Part shown: piece after piece, positions 19,178 through 26,921 of the stretch
Position numbering within the stretch: position 1 is the stretch's first letter
Layout of the letters: each line of letters starts with the position of its first letter
DNA from: Acidobacteriota bacterium
Lineage (GTDB): Bacteria > Acidobacteriota > Blastocatellia > Pyrinomonadales > Pyrinomonadaceae
DNA: 64,000 nt
Direction: 5' to 3'
Assembly: GCA_016700075.1 (NCBI GenBank)
Contig: CP065000.1
Coordinates: 2,542,001 to 2,606,000, forward strand
Made by a program: the position numbers and the translations under genes
Notes under the pieces: model-generated
Told to the model about the DNA's origin: nothing
Seen by the model: the letters and a program-made list of their open reading frames with translations, nothing else
Databases searched by the model: none

Positions 19178-20152
19178 CTATTTTACTACCGTAAAATCAC
19201 GCACGGTCGAATTGTAGCCACCGTTGTCAACGGGATTTCCGTCCTTGTCGAGCAGCTCCAGTGAAATGGTGTGGCGTCCGGCCGTCCACCCGCCGAGCCA
19301 GATCGGCTGCCAGCGGTCGATGAAACGCGGTTCGCCGCCATTCACCGTATATCTGATCTTGTATTCGCCGCCGTCGCCAGCCAACTTCGCGTTGGTCAGC
19401 CAGAAATCGATCATTATCGGATCGGCATCGTTGCCCTTATATTCGCCTTTCGGGCGGCTGAATGTCAGCAGCGGCTTCTTAGCATCGACAGGGCCGGCAT
19501 TGCTCGGACGCATTTCTTTGCCTTCCGGCGAGGGCTTCGTTTCGGCCGGCTGCGAATTGTTGTTTGCCATCACCTGTTCCTTTTCGGCTGTCGTTGTCGG
19601 CCGTTTCGCGTCGCCTCCGCCGTTCTTGACGGTAAATTTCACCATTTGGAATGAGCCTTCGTTCTTGTAGCTCTCGTGCCACGGCCGCGAAGCAAAAACG
19701 CGCAGCACGTGCTCGCCGTCCACGACGTTCCTCAGCTCAAACTCCTGATCGAGGTTGTAATACGCCTCGTAGGGCTGATTATCGAGGATGACGTGGATAT
19801 GGTTGCCCATTTTCGTCTCGTGGTCCATATGCGGCTTGTAGCCTTTCAGGTCGCCCGAAATGTCCAGCTTGACCTTTACTGTCGAACTGTTCACGACCGC
19901 TCCTTCCTTCGGTTCTACGATCTTCAACACCGGCTGTGCCTGATCCTGCTCACCGCGGGCGGTCATCATTTCCTTTATTCTTTGCGGGGCTTCGACGACG
20001 CTCAGATTTTGCGGTCCGGCATTCGCATTTGCGGGCGCCGGGGCCGTATTCGACGCGGCGTTGTTCGACGCAGTCCCGCCGCAGCCCGCGATCAAAAGTG
20101 ACGTTCCCAAAATTGCAACCCCAAGGACAAAAACAAAAGATGTACTTCTCAT
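19178..20152 (-). CDS. Predicted lipoprotein with beta-sandwich domains, function unknown
   Basis: 324 residues from the ATG at 20152, chosen because GGAG lies 6 nt upstream and a clean lipoprotein signal follows; an in-frame GTG/ATG further upstream would overlap lipB. The signal ends in a lipobox LLIAGC with Cys24. A low-complexity Asn/Ala linker follows. Two Ig-like or cell-surface sandwich segments can be seen: one around KIVEPKEGAVVNSSTVKVKL with the HVILDNQPYEAYY stretch, and one near the C-terminus with WLTNAKLAGDGGEYKIRYTVNG. The first resembles domains with a histidine-containing GNHIHVILD strand. I do not recognise a function. Confidence 0.75.
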   Translation of the reverse strand: MRSTSFVFVLGVAILGTSLLIAGCGGTASNNAASNTAPAPANANAGPQNLSVVEAPQRIKEMMTARGEQDQAQPVLKIVEPKEGAVVNSSTVKVKLDISGDLKGYKPHMDHETKMGNHIHVILDNQPYEAYYNLDQEFELRNVVDGEHVLRVFASRPWHESYKNEGSFQMVKFTVKNGGGDAKRPTTTAEKEQVMANNNSQPAETKPSPEGKEMRPSNAGPVDAKKPLLTFSRPKGEYKGNDADPIMIDFWLTNAKLAGDGGEYKIRYTVNGGEPRFIDRWQPIWLGGWTAGRHTISLELLDKDGNPVDNGGYNSTVRDFTVVK

Positions 20153-20168
20153 AAATATCTCCAATATC

Positions 20169-20843
20169 CTAGATCGAAACGGCCGACGGCATCTCTGTAC
20201 CGACGGGAACGCTTCCGAAAACACTGCAAAAATTCTCAATCAAGCGGTCTTCCACCTCGCTCATTTCCAAACTGCGGCCCAGAATGCGATCCATCGACGT
20301 TACGGGTTCGCCCTCACACGCGATGATCCAGTTGTAATAGCTCAGGTCGGTATTCACGTTCAGCGCAAAACCGTGCGTCGTGACCCAGCGTTTTATATGG
20401 ACGCCGATCGCCGCCACCTTTCCTTCCGATGTATGAACGCCCGTCAGGCCTTCGATGCGAAACGCCTCGATGCCGTAGTCGCCCATCGTGTGGATCAGCA
20501 CTTCTTCCAGATCGCGGACGTATCGATGGACGTCCTCTCGGTCCGGCGATAGGTTCACGATCGGATAGCCGACGACCTGGCCGATGCCGTGATATGTAAC
20601 GCGTCCGCCGCGGTTCGTTTCAAAAACCTCAACGCCCATCGCACGCAGCAGATCCGCCGTCGCGAGCACACCGTCCGTTTTGGCACGGCGGCCGAGCGTA
20701 AATGTATGCGGATGCTCGAGCAGGAGCAGATAGTCGCGCATGCGTTCAGCGATCACACGCGTTTCCAACTCCATTTGCAGTTCGAGGCCGTCGCCATAGG
20801 CAACACGGCCGAGACGGCGAACTTCGAGCGGCCTTTCACGCAT
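20169..20843 (-). CDS. lipB: Octanoyltransferase LipB
   Basis: 224 residues. LipB transfers octanoate from octanoyl-ACP to lipoyl-domain lysines, the first step of lipoate synthesis. Family signatures are LEHPHTFTLGRRA, the substrate-binding RGGRVTYHGIGQ, catalytic Lys142 in SEGKVAAIGVHIKRW, the THGFALNVNTDL motif and catalytic Cys176 in IIACEG. A TATCAT hexamer lies 8 nt before the ATG and no Shine-Dalgarno is present, so the transcript may be nearly leaderless. No lipA is present in the window. Confidence 0.95.
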   Translation of the reverse strand: MRERPLEVRRLGRVAYGDGLELQMELETRVIAERMRDYLLLLEHPHTFTLGRRAKTDGVLATADLLRAMGVEVFETNRGGRVTYHGIGQVVGYPIVNLSPDREDVHRYVRDLEEVLIHTMGDYGIEAFRIEGLTGVHTSEGKVAAIGVHIKRWVTTHGFALNVNTDLSYYNWIIACEGEPVTSMDRILGRSLEMSEVEDRLIENFCSVFGSVPVGTEMPSAVSI

Positions 20844-20900
20844 CTGCTACTATGATAAGATTTTTGCGGCCGATCTTAAAGAACGCCGCATCGCACCGAT

Positions 20901-21428
20901 ATGACCCGATCACTCTTTTTATTTGCCGCTTTTACAGTAATTTGCATAATTTCGCTGGATGCATCCGCACAGCGGCGTCCCGCACCGCGGCGCACGCCTG
21001 CACCGCCCGCACCTGCTGCATCAGCGGCCGCAGCAGCAGAGGTGAAGCTGGGTGCCGAAAAAGCATCGACACAGATCAAAAATGTGACGAAGTTCCTCTA
21101 CACGCTCGGCGGCATCGCGAACCGCATCGAGGACCTCGACCGCGAATCTAAAACGCGCAGCCTCTCGCGTGCTGCCCTCGATGCGAACGACAGCAACAAG
21201 CGGAGCGTCATCACCGCGATAAGAAACCTGCGTGCGGGCATCGAGGTTCTCGAGACGGAATTTCGCACAAAGCCCGCATTGCAGAAATACGCGCTTAATT
21301 TACAGGGAATTTCACTGTTGGCGTCGGAATGCGAACAGCTCGCCGCCGCCGGGCGTTTTTCAGACGCTGGCCGGCCGCTGCTCGAACTTGTTGAAAAGCT
21401 GTCGGATACGCTGGTGGCGATGCCGTGA
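20901..21428 (+). CDS. Small secreted alpha-helical protein, function unknown
   Basis: 175 residues. A signal peptide (LFLFAAFTVICIISLDASAQ) is followed by a Pro/Ala/Arg-rich segment and then an alpha-helical body of about 125 residues with regular charged and Leu positions, ending ELVEKLSDTLVAMP. The body is probably periplasmic. I do not recognise a family. It is divergent from lipB, 57 nt away, and is followed by repeats rather than a terminator. Confidence 0.65.
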   Translation: MTRSLFLFAAFTVICIISLDASAQRRPAPRRTPAPPAPAASAAAAAEVKLGAEKASTQIKNVTKFLYTLGGIANRIEDLDRESKTRSLSRAALDANDSNKRSVITAIRNLRAGIEVLETEFRTKPALQKYALNLQGISLLASECEQLAAAGRFSDAGRPLLELVEKLSDTLVAMP

Positions 21429-21469
21429 GTGGGAAGACACAAAACAGAAGACAGAAGTCGCAAGACGAA

Positions 21470-21495
21470 GGAAAAAGGAAAAAGGAAAAAGGAAA
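21470..21495. repeat. Heptanucleotide tandem repeat (GGAAAAA)x3+
   Basis: Three exact copies of GGAAAAA (21470-21490) plus a partial copy. The tract lies in the gap after the small secreted protein gene and just before a second heptamer tract of different sequence. Confidence 0.85.
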
Positions 21496-21512
21496 GAGTC
21501 TAGCTGCTGACC

Positions 21513-21554
21513 GATAAATGCAAACTGCTAAATGCTAAATGCTAAATGATAAAT
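21513..21554. repeat. Heptanucleotide tandem repeat (GCTAAAT, six copies with variants)
   Basis: Successive 7-mers are gataaat, gcaaact, gctaaat, gctaaat, gctaaat and gataaat. The period is exactly 7 bp over 42 bp. It ends right at the stop codon of the minus-strand redoxin gene. Together with 11271-11301 this makes three 7-bp-period tracts of unrelated sequence in the window. Confidence 0.85.
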
Positions 21555-21556
21555 GA

Positions 21557-22222
21557 CTAGCACGGCTTCCTCAGTTCAGGCACTTTTTTACCTTCATCAC
21601 AGGGTTCAATTTCTTTTTCCGTCGCTGAAACGGCCTGTCCCGCCGCTTTGATCCCGAGCTTACCGCGGATAAAGGTTTCTATCTCTTCGAGGACGATCTC
21701 GCCGTTGATGACGTTCGCCTTTTTCAGCAGAACATCGCCAGTTTTCTCGGCCTCGTTCGGCGAGAAAAGAACATACCACGGCGTGCCCCAGCCGCGGTTG
21801 TCGCCCACGGAGCGGCGGTAAACATAATGCTGCGATGACGTGCGGTCGGCACGCGATTCTGATTCGATGACGGCAGGGAACGTGATCTTCAGTTGATCCA
21901 GATTTCTACGCATCGCCGCGGCCGGATCGTAAAGTCCTATCGCGATTATCTCAAGGCCCTGCGGGGCATACTTGTCATAGAGGCTCTGCAAGATAGGAGC
22001 GTCGTGCCGCCAGTTCAGGCAAAAAGGAGCATAGTAAACAAGCATCACCGCCTTTTTGCCCGCGATCATCGAACGCAGTTCTGCGTTTTCTCCTGTCCTT
22101 AAATTCTTGTAGGTCCAGTTCTTGTAATTGATCTCTTTTTCCTGCATCGGTGCAGATTCGTTCTGGCCGAATGCGGGAACAAGCAGGAAAAGAACGGCGG
22201 CTGTAAGTAAAAAGGTTCTCAT
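21557..22222 (-). CDS. Secreted thioredoxin-fold (redoxin/TlpA-like) protein with a single active-site Cys
   Basis: 221 residues with a signal peptide (FLLTAAVLFLLVPAFGQ). The thioredoxin-like fold shows VMLVYYAPFCLNW at the usual active-site position and a cis-Pro segment WGTPWYVLF. The expected CxxC is reduced to Cys68 followed by LNW, so a disulfide-exchange cycle like that of TlpA is unlikely; a one-Cys peroxiredoxin-like or structural role is possible. The C-terminal tail carries two more Cys residues. It is probably periplasmic. The PepSY protein gene lies just upstream on the same strand. Confidence 0.75.
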   Translation of the reverse strand: MRTFLLTAAVLFLLVPAFGQNESAPMQEKEINYKNWTYKNLRTGENAELRSMIAGKKAVMLVYYAPFCLNWRHDAPILQSLYDKYAPQGLEIIAIGLYDPAAAMRRNLDQLKITFPAVIESESRADRTSSQHYVYRRSVGDNRGWGTPWYVLFSPNEAEKTGDVLLKKANVINGEIVLEEIETFIRGKLGIKAAGQAVSATEKEIEPCDEGKKVPELRKPC

Positions 22223-22279
22223 AACTAGACGGCTTCTTATGCCAAAGATTATCCGCTTAGATGCGTTTTTACAAGCAAT

Positions 22280-22789
22280 TTATGCCTGAATTTCGCTGCC
22301 TCTGCGGCGTAGCCGCCGTGTCCAGTAGGCGATGTTCAAATAAATGCCCGAAAGAGCCGATAAAGCCGCGATCGCCGAAAAGATCAGCAGCAGCGTCACC
22401 TGCCATTTTCCCGCAAAAAAGTAGAAATGCGCCTCGCGGAAAAAACGTGTCTTTAGCGACGGCGGTTTCGAAAATGCGGCGGCACCTGTTTCGGCATCGA
22501 TAAAGATCGACTCCGCACCGAGCCCGCCGACCGCCTGATATTGCGGCCTGCCGTCCTTCATGAGCAGAGTCAGTGCCGTCGTCGGCAGCTGACGTCCGGC
22601 AAGCTCGTTCGCACTTGCCATCGCCGCCGCCGGCGAAACGGCAACCCGCGATGCGTCGATATTTTCGATGACGCCGCCTTCGATGGTATTCGGCAGTGCA
22701 TATAGGAATCCGCTCGCCGCCCACGCCAGTACGGGCACTGCCGCCAAAGCACCTAATATCAAATGAAGTTTGTAAATAAAATTTCTCAT
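22280..22789 (-). CDS. PepSY-domain membrane protein
   Basis: 169 residues. An N-terminal helix (YKLHLILGALAAVPVLAWAASG) and a C-terminal helix (WQVTLLLIFSAIAALSALSGIYL) flank a periplasmic PepSY-like segment with the motif ESIFIDAETGAA. This layout is that of PepSY-associated transmembrane proteins, some of which work in iron reduction or protease inhibition; the exact role here is unknown. The likely partner is the redoxin gene downstream on the same strand. TATCCT lies 8 nt before the ATG, consistent with a very short leader. Confidence 0.75.
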   Translation of the reverse strand: MRNFIYKLHLILGALAAVPVLAWAASGFLYALPNTIEGGVIENIDASRVAVSPAAAMASANELAGRQLPTTALTLLMKDGRPQYQAVGGLGAESIFIDAETGAAAFSKPPSLKTRFFREAHFYFFAGKWQVTLLLIFSAIAALSALSGIYLNIAYWTRRLRRRGSEIQA

Positions 22790-22847
22790 GGCAATTTAGG
22801 ATAAGATTATCATCTGCGGCCATCTGTGGTAATCTGTTGTTCGAAAT

Positions 22848-23273
22848 ATGAGCCGACCGACTGTTACAGACATCTTCAAGCGTGCCGTTGCGATCCGAGA
22901 ATCAAATCCCAATGCGGATTATGCCGCCGTAAAGTCGCAGCTTTTGAGCGAGTTTTCAGGCAGTCAGTTCCCTGAAACTGCGTTTCTGACCATTCCCGAA
23001 TACGACAATATCGCACCCGAAGAAGACTGGACGGCCGGATTGCCCGTAACGCTTCGCGGTATTCAGAATGAGGACTGGAACGACGTCGTCCACGGCGTGA
23101 TCATCAGCCTCGAACAGGTCGAAAACTATCCTAAACAGTCCGGCCGCGAGGACGATCCCGCGAAAGAATGGCGAAATCGCGACCGCGGCATCGCCGGTGC
23201 TGAAGAAAAGAACCTCGAAAAATGGTTGCCCGAAGAGCTGATGGCATTAGCCAAACGCAGTTCGAGATCTTAG
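22848..23273 (+). CDS. Conserved-looking hypothetical protein
   Basis: 141 residues, acidic, soluble and without signal peptide or membrane segment. I do not recognise a family. It is Trp-rich (EDWTAGL, NEDWNDV, EWRNRD, KWLPEEL) with a helical N-terminus. Its TAG stop overlaps the stop codon of the convergent MBL-fold gene by 4 bases. The upstream gap has a repeated ATCTG(T/C)GG-like pattern but no terminator. Confidence 0.6.
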   Translation: MSRPTVTDIFKRAVAIRESNPNADYAAVKSQLLSEFSGSQFPETAFLTIPEYDNIAPEEDWTAGLPVTLRGIQNEDWNDVVHGVIISLEQVENYPKQSGREDDPAKEWRNRDRGIAGAEEKNLEKWLPEELMALAKRSSRS

Positions 23274-24028
23274 ACAACCAGGCCGTCCATTGCCTCGATG
23301 ACCTCGCACGGCGGGTCGTATTTCGCGACCTCCTCCAGAAAGTTGACCCTGTCCCATTCGGGATAAAAATGCGTCAGCATCGCCCTTTTGGGCTTGGCTT
23401 TTCGGATGATGTACATGGCCTCGGCGAGGTCGAGATGCTTTTCGGCGGGTTTGTCGGCGGGAAACGAGCATTCCAAAATGAACAGATCGCATAGCCGTGC
23501 AAAGACGGCTAGTTCGAGCGTGAATCCCGTATCGGCGGAATAAACGAGCGTGTTTTCGTCGGAGTCGCGCAGGTGAATTGCGAGGCTTTCGGGCGTGTGC
23601 GGCGTCTTCAGCGTAACGGCATTCATTCCCGCGATCTCAATAGGCTCCTGCGGCTCGAACTCGGCGATCTCCACAGGAAACGGCTGTTCGAGCAGCTTGT
23701 AATCACGCACGGCATCAAAGCGTTCGATCAGCCCTTTCAGCCCGACAGGCCCGACGATCTGCAGCGGTTTTGTACGGCCGCGCATCTCGGCGGCGTGTTT
23801 CGTTCCGGCAAGCAAAGAAGGCAAACCGCCGACGTGGTCCAGGTGAAAATGCGAGATCCAGATCGCGTCAAGCTCGGGCCATTTCAGTCCGGCGGCGGCC
23901 ATTCGCGTCGCGATCGACCCTGAACAATCAAGCAGAATTGTCCCGCCGTTCGCTTCGACAAAATAGCCTGAACTCGCACGTTTGGGATGCGGAATGGACG
24001 TGCCCGAGCCTAGAACCGTCAGCTTCAT
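23270..24028 (-). CDS. MBL-fold metallo-hydrolase (RNase Z-like)
   Basis: 252 residues. The N-terminal MKLTVLGSGTSIPHPKRASS and the zinc motif H60-F-H62-L-D64-H65 (ISHFHLDHVGG) are typical of the RNase Z/PhnP-like branch of the metallo-beta-lactamase superfamily. Further metal ligands are plausible in YSADTGFT and LTHFYPEW. A phosphodiesterase or esterase activity is likely; the substrate is unknown. It is divergent from bshB1, with 38 bases between the start codons. Confidence 0.85.
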   Translation of the reverse strand: MKLTVLGSGTSIPHPKRASSGYFVEANGGTILLDCSGSIATRMAAAGLKWPELDAIWISHFHLDHVGGLPSLLAGTKHAAEMRGRTKPLQIVGPVGLKGLIERFDAVRDYKLLEQPFPVEIAEFEPQEPIEIAGMNAVTLKTPHTPESLAIHLRDSDENTLVYSADTGFTLELAVFARLCDLFILECSFPADKPAEKHLDLAEAMYIIRKAKPKRAMLTHFYPEWDRVNFLEEVAKYDPPCEVIEAMDGLVV

Positions 24029-24034
24029 ACGGCA

Positions 24035-24060
24035 ATGATAGCACTAGTGTGTGGTAAATT
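24035..24060. promoter_or_regulatory. Divergent, apparently leaderless promoter pair
   Basis: On the minus strand TATCAT (24040-24035) is followed by 6 nt and then the MBL-hydrolase ATG. On the plus strand TAAATT (24055-24060) is followed by 6 nt and then the bshB1 ATG at 24067. Neither gene has a Shine-Dalgarno sequence. This spacing would place transcript starts on the A of each ATG. Confidence 0.6.
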
Positions 24061-24066
24061 ATTCGA

Positions 24067-24801
24067 ATGACAGAGGTTGATGTCCTCGCCGTTTTCGCAC
24101 ATCCTGACGACCTCGAATTGTCCGTCGGCGGCACGATGCTCAAGCTGAAAGCCCTCGGGTATCGCACAGGTGCTCTCGACGTGACCCGCGGAGAAATGGG
24201 CACACGCGGCACCGTCGAAGGCCGTGCAGAGGAAGCGAAAAAGGCCGCCGAAATATTAAAACTGGATATTCGAGAAAATCTTGGGCTTCGCGACGGCCAC
24301 GTTTTCATCGATGAAGCAAGCCGTATCGCGATGACGCGAGCATTCCGCCGCCACAAACCGCGGGTCGTCATAACGCATCAGATCGGCGATTCGCACCCTG
24401 ACCACAACAACATCGCTCAGCTTGTGCGTGAATGTTCGCGGCTGTGTGCGATGAGCAATTTCGACGCCGAAACCGGCGGCGAGCGCATAAAACCGCCGAT
24501 CGTCGCACACAATATTTTTTCGCGCAGCGTGCATCCGTCGTTCATCGTTGACATCTCGGAGCACCTTGACGGCAAGATCGCCGCCATCCGCGCTCATGCG
24601 TCGCAGTTCTTTGACCCCAATTCCAACGAGCCTGAGACGATGCTGACCGGGGAGACCTATATTGACGAGATCGAATATCGTTCGCGATACTATGGATCGC
24701 TGATCGGTACCGCGGCCGGTGAGCCATTCTTTGTACGCGAAGCCCTGAATATCGAAGACCCATTTGCGTTGCTTACCCGTTCGATGAATTTATATTCCTA
24801 A
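24067..24801 (+). CDS. bshB1: Bacillithiol biosynthesis deacetylase BshB1
   Basis: 244 residues of the PIG-L/LmbE deacetylase family. The zinc motif A-H12-P-D14-D15 at the N-terminus, TRGEMGTRGT and D-S-H110-P-D112-H113 are all present, as is the C-terminal YYGSLIGTAAGEPFF segment typical of the BshB1 subgroup. It would remove the acetyl group from N-acetylglucosaminyl-malate to give glucosaminyl-malate, the second step of bacillithiol synthesis. bshA and bshC are not in the window. Its stop overlaps the stop of the convergent PHP-domain gene by 4 bases. Confidence 0.88.
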   Translation: MTEVDVLAVFAHPDDLELSVGGTMLKLKALGYRTGALDVTRGEMGTRGTVEGRAEEAKKAAEILKLDIRENLGLRDGHVFIDEASRIAMTRAFRRHKPRVVITHQIGDSHPDHNNIAQLVRECSRLCAMSNFDAETGGERIKPPIVAHNIFSRSVHPSFIVDISEHLDGKIAAIRAHASQFFDPNSNEPETMLTGETYIDEIEYRSRYYGSLIGTAAGEPFFVREALNIEDPFALLTRSMNLYS

Positions 24802-26003
24802 TCCGCAGCCAGGCGGCGTGTTCCCAACAGAATACCGGACTGCGTAGCGACATCCGGCGTGGGTTCAAAATCTGACCGAGCTTCATTCAGCCTGAAAAGA
24901 TACGAGAAACGTCGATGGCTTAGGAACGTCAGCAGCCCGATCGCCGCGTTGTGAAATGCAGAGGCGCGTCCTTTCCAATGCTCCGCCAGCGGACGAGCGC
25001 CGCAGCCGTCTTCGGCGTCGAAATAGACGCGTTCGTGCCACCTGCGTCTGCCTTCGGGAAAATGCGGATAGTTGCCGAGGATCTGTGCCATTGAGGCGAC
25101 CTGGCGAAATGACAACGGCCGCTTGTATTCGGGCAGGACGAGAACCGTACTGCGTTTGTCCTTGCGTATCTCATCGACGAATTCGGAAAAACACCCTGCC
25201 GACGTGGTGTTCACTACCGTGTTCGCGTGCATACAGTGCCTATCGCCGCCTGAGATGATCGGCAGGCCGAGTGTTTCCGCTATCTCGATGGCGAGTTTGT
25301 TCTCTGACCAAGGCCGAAAACCGTTCACCTCGATCGTGTGGACATCGCGGGCGTGCTCGTCGATGAAATCGCGAAGCAGCTCGTTGTGTGCCTCTTGGCC
25401 GATCATTTCTATATCCCACACGGGATGGTTGAAAACTATCAGAACCTCGTCTATCGAATTCAGCAGATCGAATATTCGTCGCAGCTCATTGCGGTCATGT
25501 CCCGCTTCGCCAAATGTATATGCGAGCAGCTGATCTCTTAGTTCCACGGCCCTCTCAGGCGGCAGATTGTGAACACCGAGGTGAAAATAGGCACAGCCAA
25601 ACGGCACCGTCCATTCCATCGATATCGGCGCCTTAGAATTATCGACGGTTTCGTTCACCTGCACTGCGGCGTCGATGCAGTCGTGGTCGGTGATCGAAAT
25701 GATCGGCTCGACATCAAGTTTGGCAACGTTCCCGCTCTCCATTTGATACACCTCGGGACCGGTGAGCGGCGGTTCCCAATAGCCAGTATTGAAATTTGGA
25801 TACTGGCCGGCCGCAGCGCGGTATTTTTCGACCTCGCGTTTCCAGATATGCCGCACCAGCGGTATCTTTTCAGCATAGAAAGGCAGAAAATCGAGCATTT
25901 CTTTGGAATATTGCGTATGGCAATGCAGCGAAACGCCGGTGGAATGTCCGGCGGCATTCGCATATCTGTCCAGAATCTTTAGCTGTGAACGTGACGATTT
26001 CAT
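24798..26003 (-). CDS. PHP-superfamily metal-dependent hydrolase
   Basis: 401 residues from the ATG at 26003, chosen for GGAGAAG 7 nt upstream. PHP-type metal-binding motifs are visible: H27-x-H29 in VSLHCHTQYS, D106-H-D108 in ITDHDC, FNHPVWD, and GGDRHCMHAN near the middle. The C-terminal ~120 residues are not recognised. PHP proteins are phosphoesterases or nucleases; the substrate cannot be told here. A strong minus-strand hairpin-T structure lies immediately before its ribosome-binding site, between it and btaB. Confidence 0.75.
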   Translation of the reverse strand: MKSSRSQLKILDRYANAAGHSTGVSLHCHTQYSKEMLDFLPFYAEKIPLVRHIWKREVEKYRAAAGQYPNFNTGYWEPPLTGPEVYQMESGNVAKLDVEPIISITDHDCIDAAVQVNETVDNSKAPISMEWTVPFGCAYFHLGVHNLPPERAVELRDQLLAYTFGEAGHDRNELRRIFDLLNSIDEVLIVFNHPVWDIEMIGQEAHNELLRDFIDEHARDVHTIEVNGFRPWSENKLAIEIAETLGLPIISGGDRHCMHANTVVNTTSAGCFSEFVDEIRKDKRSTVLVLPEYKRPLSFRQVASMAQILGNYPHFPEGRRRWHERVYFDAEDGCGARPLAEHWKGRASAFHNAAIGLLTFLSHRRFSYLFRLNEARSDFEPTPDVATQSGILLGTRRLAAD

Positions 26004-26026
26004 TTCACTTCTCCGTTTGGGCAAAG

Positions 26027-26058
26027 AAAAAAGACTCGCCGATGATTCTCGGCGAGTC
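26027..26058 (-). terminator. Terminator downstream of btaAB, just upstream of the PHP gene
   Basis: A perfect 10-bp stem, GACTCGCCGA (26033-26042) with TCGGCGAGTC (26049-26058), has a 6-nt loop and on the minus strand is followed by six T (26032-26027). It lies ~190 nt after the btaB stop and only ~13 nt before the PHP gene's Shine-Dalgarno, so it could also work as an attenuator in that gene's leader. The rest of the gap 26059-26246 shows no gene. Confidence 0.8.
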
Positions 26059-26246
26059 TGTTGTTTTTGTATTGTTCTGATCCGAAGGGTAGAGGTCTCT
26101 TGCCGCTGGACTGCGGCATTCGCATTTTAAGTGACGTTGATGTTAAAAGTGCGTTCTTGATCTGCGGCATGCTCTTGATCCGTTGCCGTAAATCAAGTTT
26201 TACCAATGCGTTCTGAAGTAAAAGTTAAAGTGGACTTACAATTTCG

Positions 26247-26921
26247 TTAAGATTGTTCGCTCTGTGGAAAACGCAGTTCGGCGAAAAAGGAATATCGGCG
26301 GTAGAGCGGCTCGATCGTCAACGCGGCACCTTTCGACTTTGCAAATTCATCGAGAAACGGTAGCAGGTCCGACCAGAACTGGACATGAAAATGTCGCAGC
26401 CAGCCTTTTATCATCGTTTGAAACCACCGAGGCAGTCTTTCCTGATCATAGAAATCGACAATATAAAGCGAACCGCCGGGCTTTATCTGTTCGGCTGCGT
26501 GCTCCAGAGCATGCCGCCACGGCGGGATCATTGAGATTGAATAGCTAAAAAATGCCGAGTCAAAACGCTCATCGAGCGCGAAAAGTTCGCTACGGTCGAA
26601 TGATTCGGCAAGTGCGGTTTCGAGGCGAATGTTCGTGACGCCATCCTTCTCAATTTTGGCAGAGGCCGTAAGCAGCATTTCCGATGAGGCGTCGATGCCG
26701 TAGAGCGTCGCCTGCGGGTGCCTGCTTGCGAGTATTCTCAAATTTCGTCCGGTTCCGCATCCGATCTCCAGAACATTGTCGCCGGGCCGCACGAACATTC
26801 GATCGAGCAGGGTGTCTCGGCCGAGCAGGTAAAATCTTCGGGTCGCGTCGTAGAAATACCGCTGATAGCGGTACATCGAATCCATTCTCTCGAATGCGGC
26901 GTCGGTCATTGCGTTGTTCAT
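26247..26921 (-). CDS. btaB: BtaB-type S-adenosylmethionine methyltransferase (betaine lipid DGTS synthesis)
   Basis: 224 residues, a class I methyltransferase with VLEIGCGTGRNL at about 50-61. The N-terminal MDSMYRYQRYFYDATRR and YLLGRD segments match the BtaB family. BtaB trimethylates the amino group of diacylglyceryl-homoserine to give DGTS. Its ATG overlaps the btaA stop codon (ATGA), which implies translational coupling, and supports the assignment because BtaA makes its substrate. Confidence 0.9.
   Translation of the reverse strand: MNNAMTDAAFERMDSMYRYQRYFYDATRRFYLLGRDTLLDRMFVRPGDNVLEIGCGTGRNLRILASRHPQATLYGIDASSEMLLTASAKIEKDGVTNIRLETALAESFDRSELFALDERFDSAFFSYSISMIPPWRHALEHAAEQIKPGGSLYIVDFYDQERLPRWFQTMIKGWLRHFHVQFWSDLLPFLDEFAKSKGAALTIEPLYRRYSFFAELRFPQSEQS

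Noticed and set aside
26000..26206. A small 68-codon minus-strand frame between btaB and the PHP gene, considered as a possible peptide precursor
   Set aside because: It starts with TTG, has no ribosome-binding site, and its 3' part is the terminator hairpin itself.
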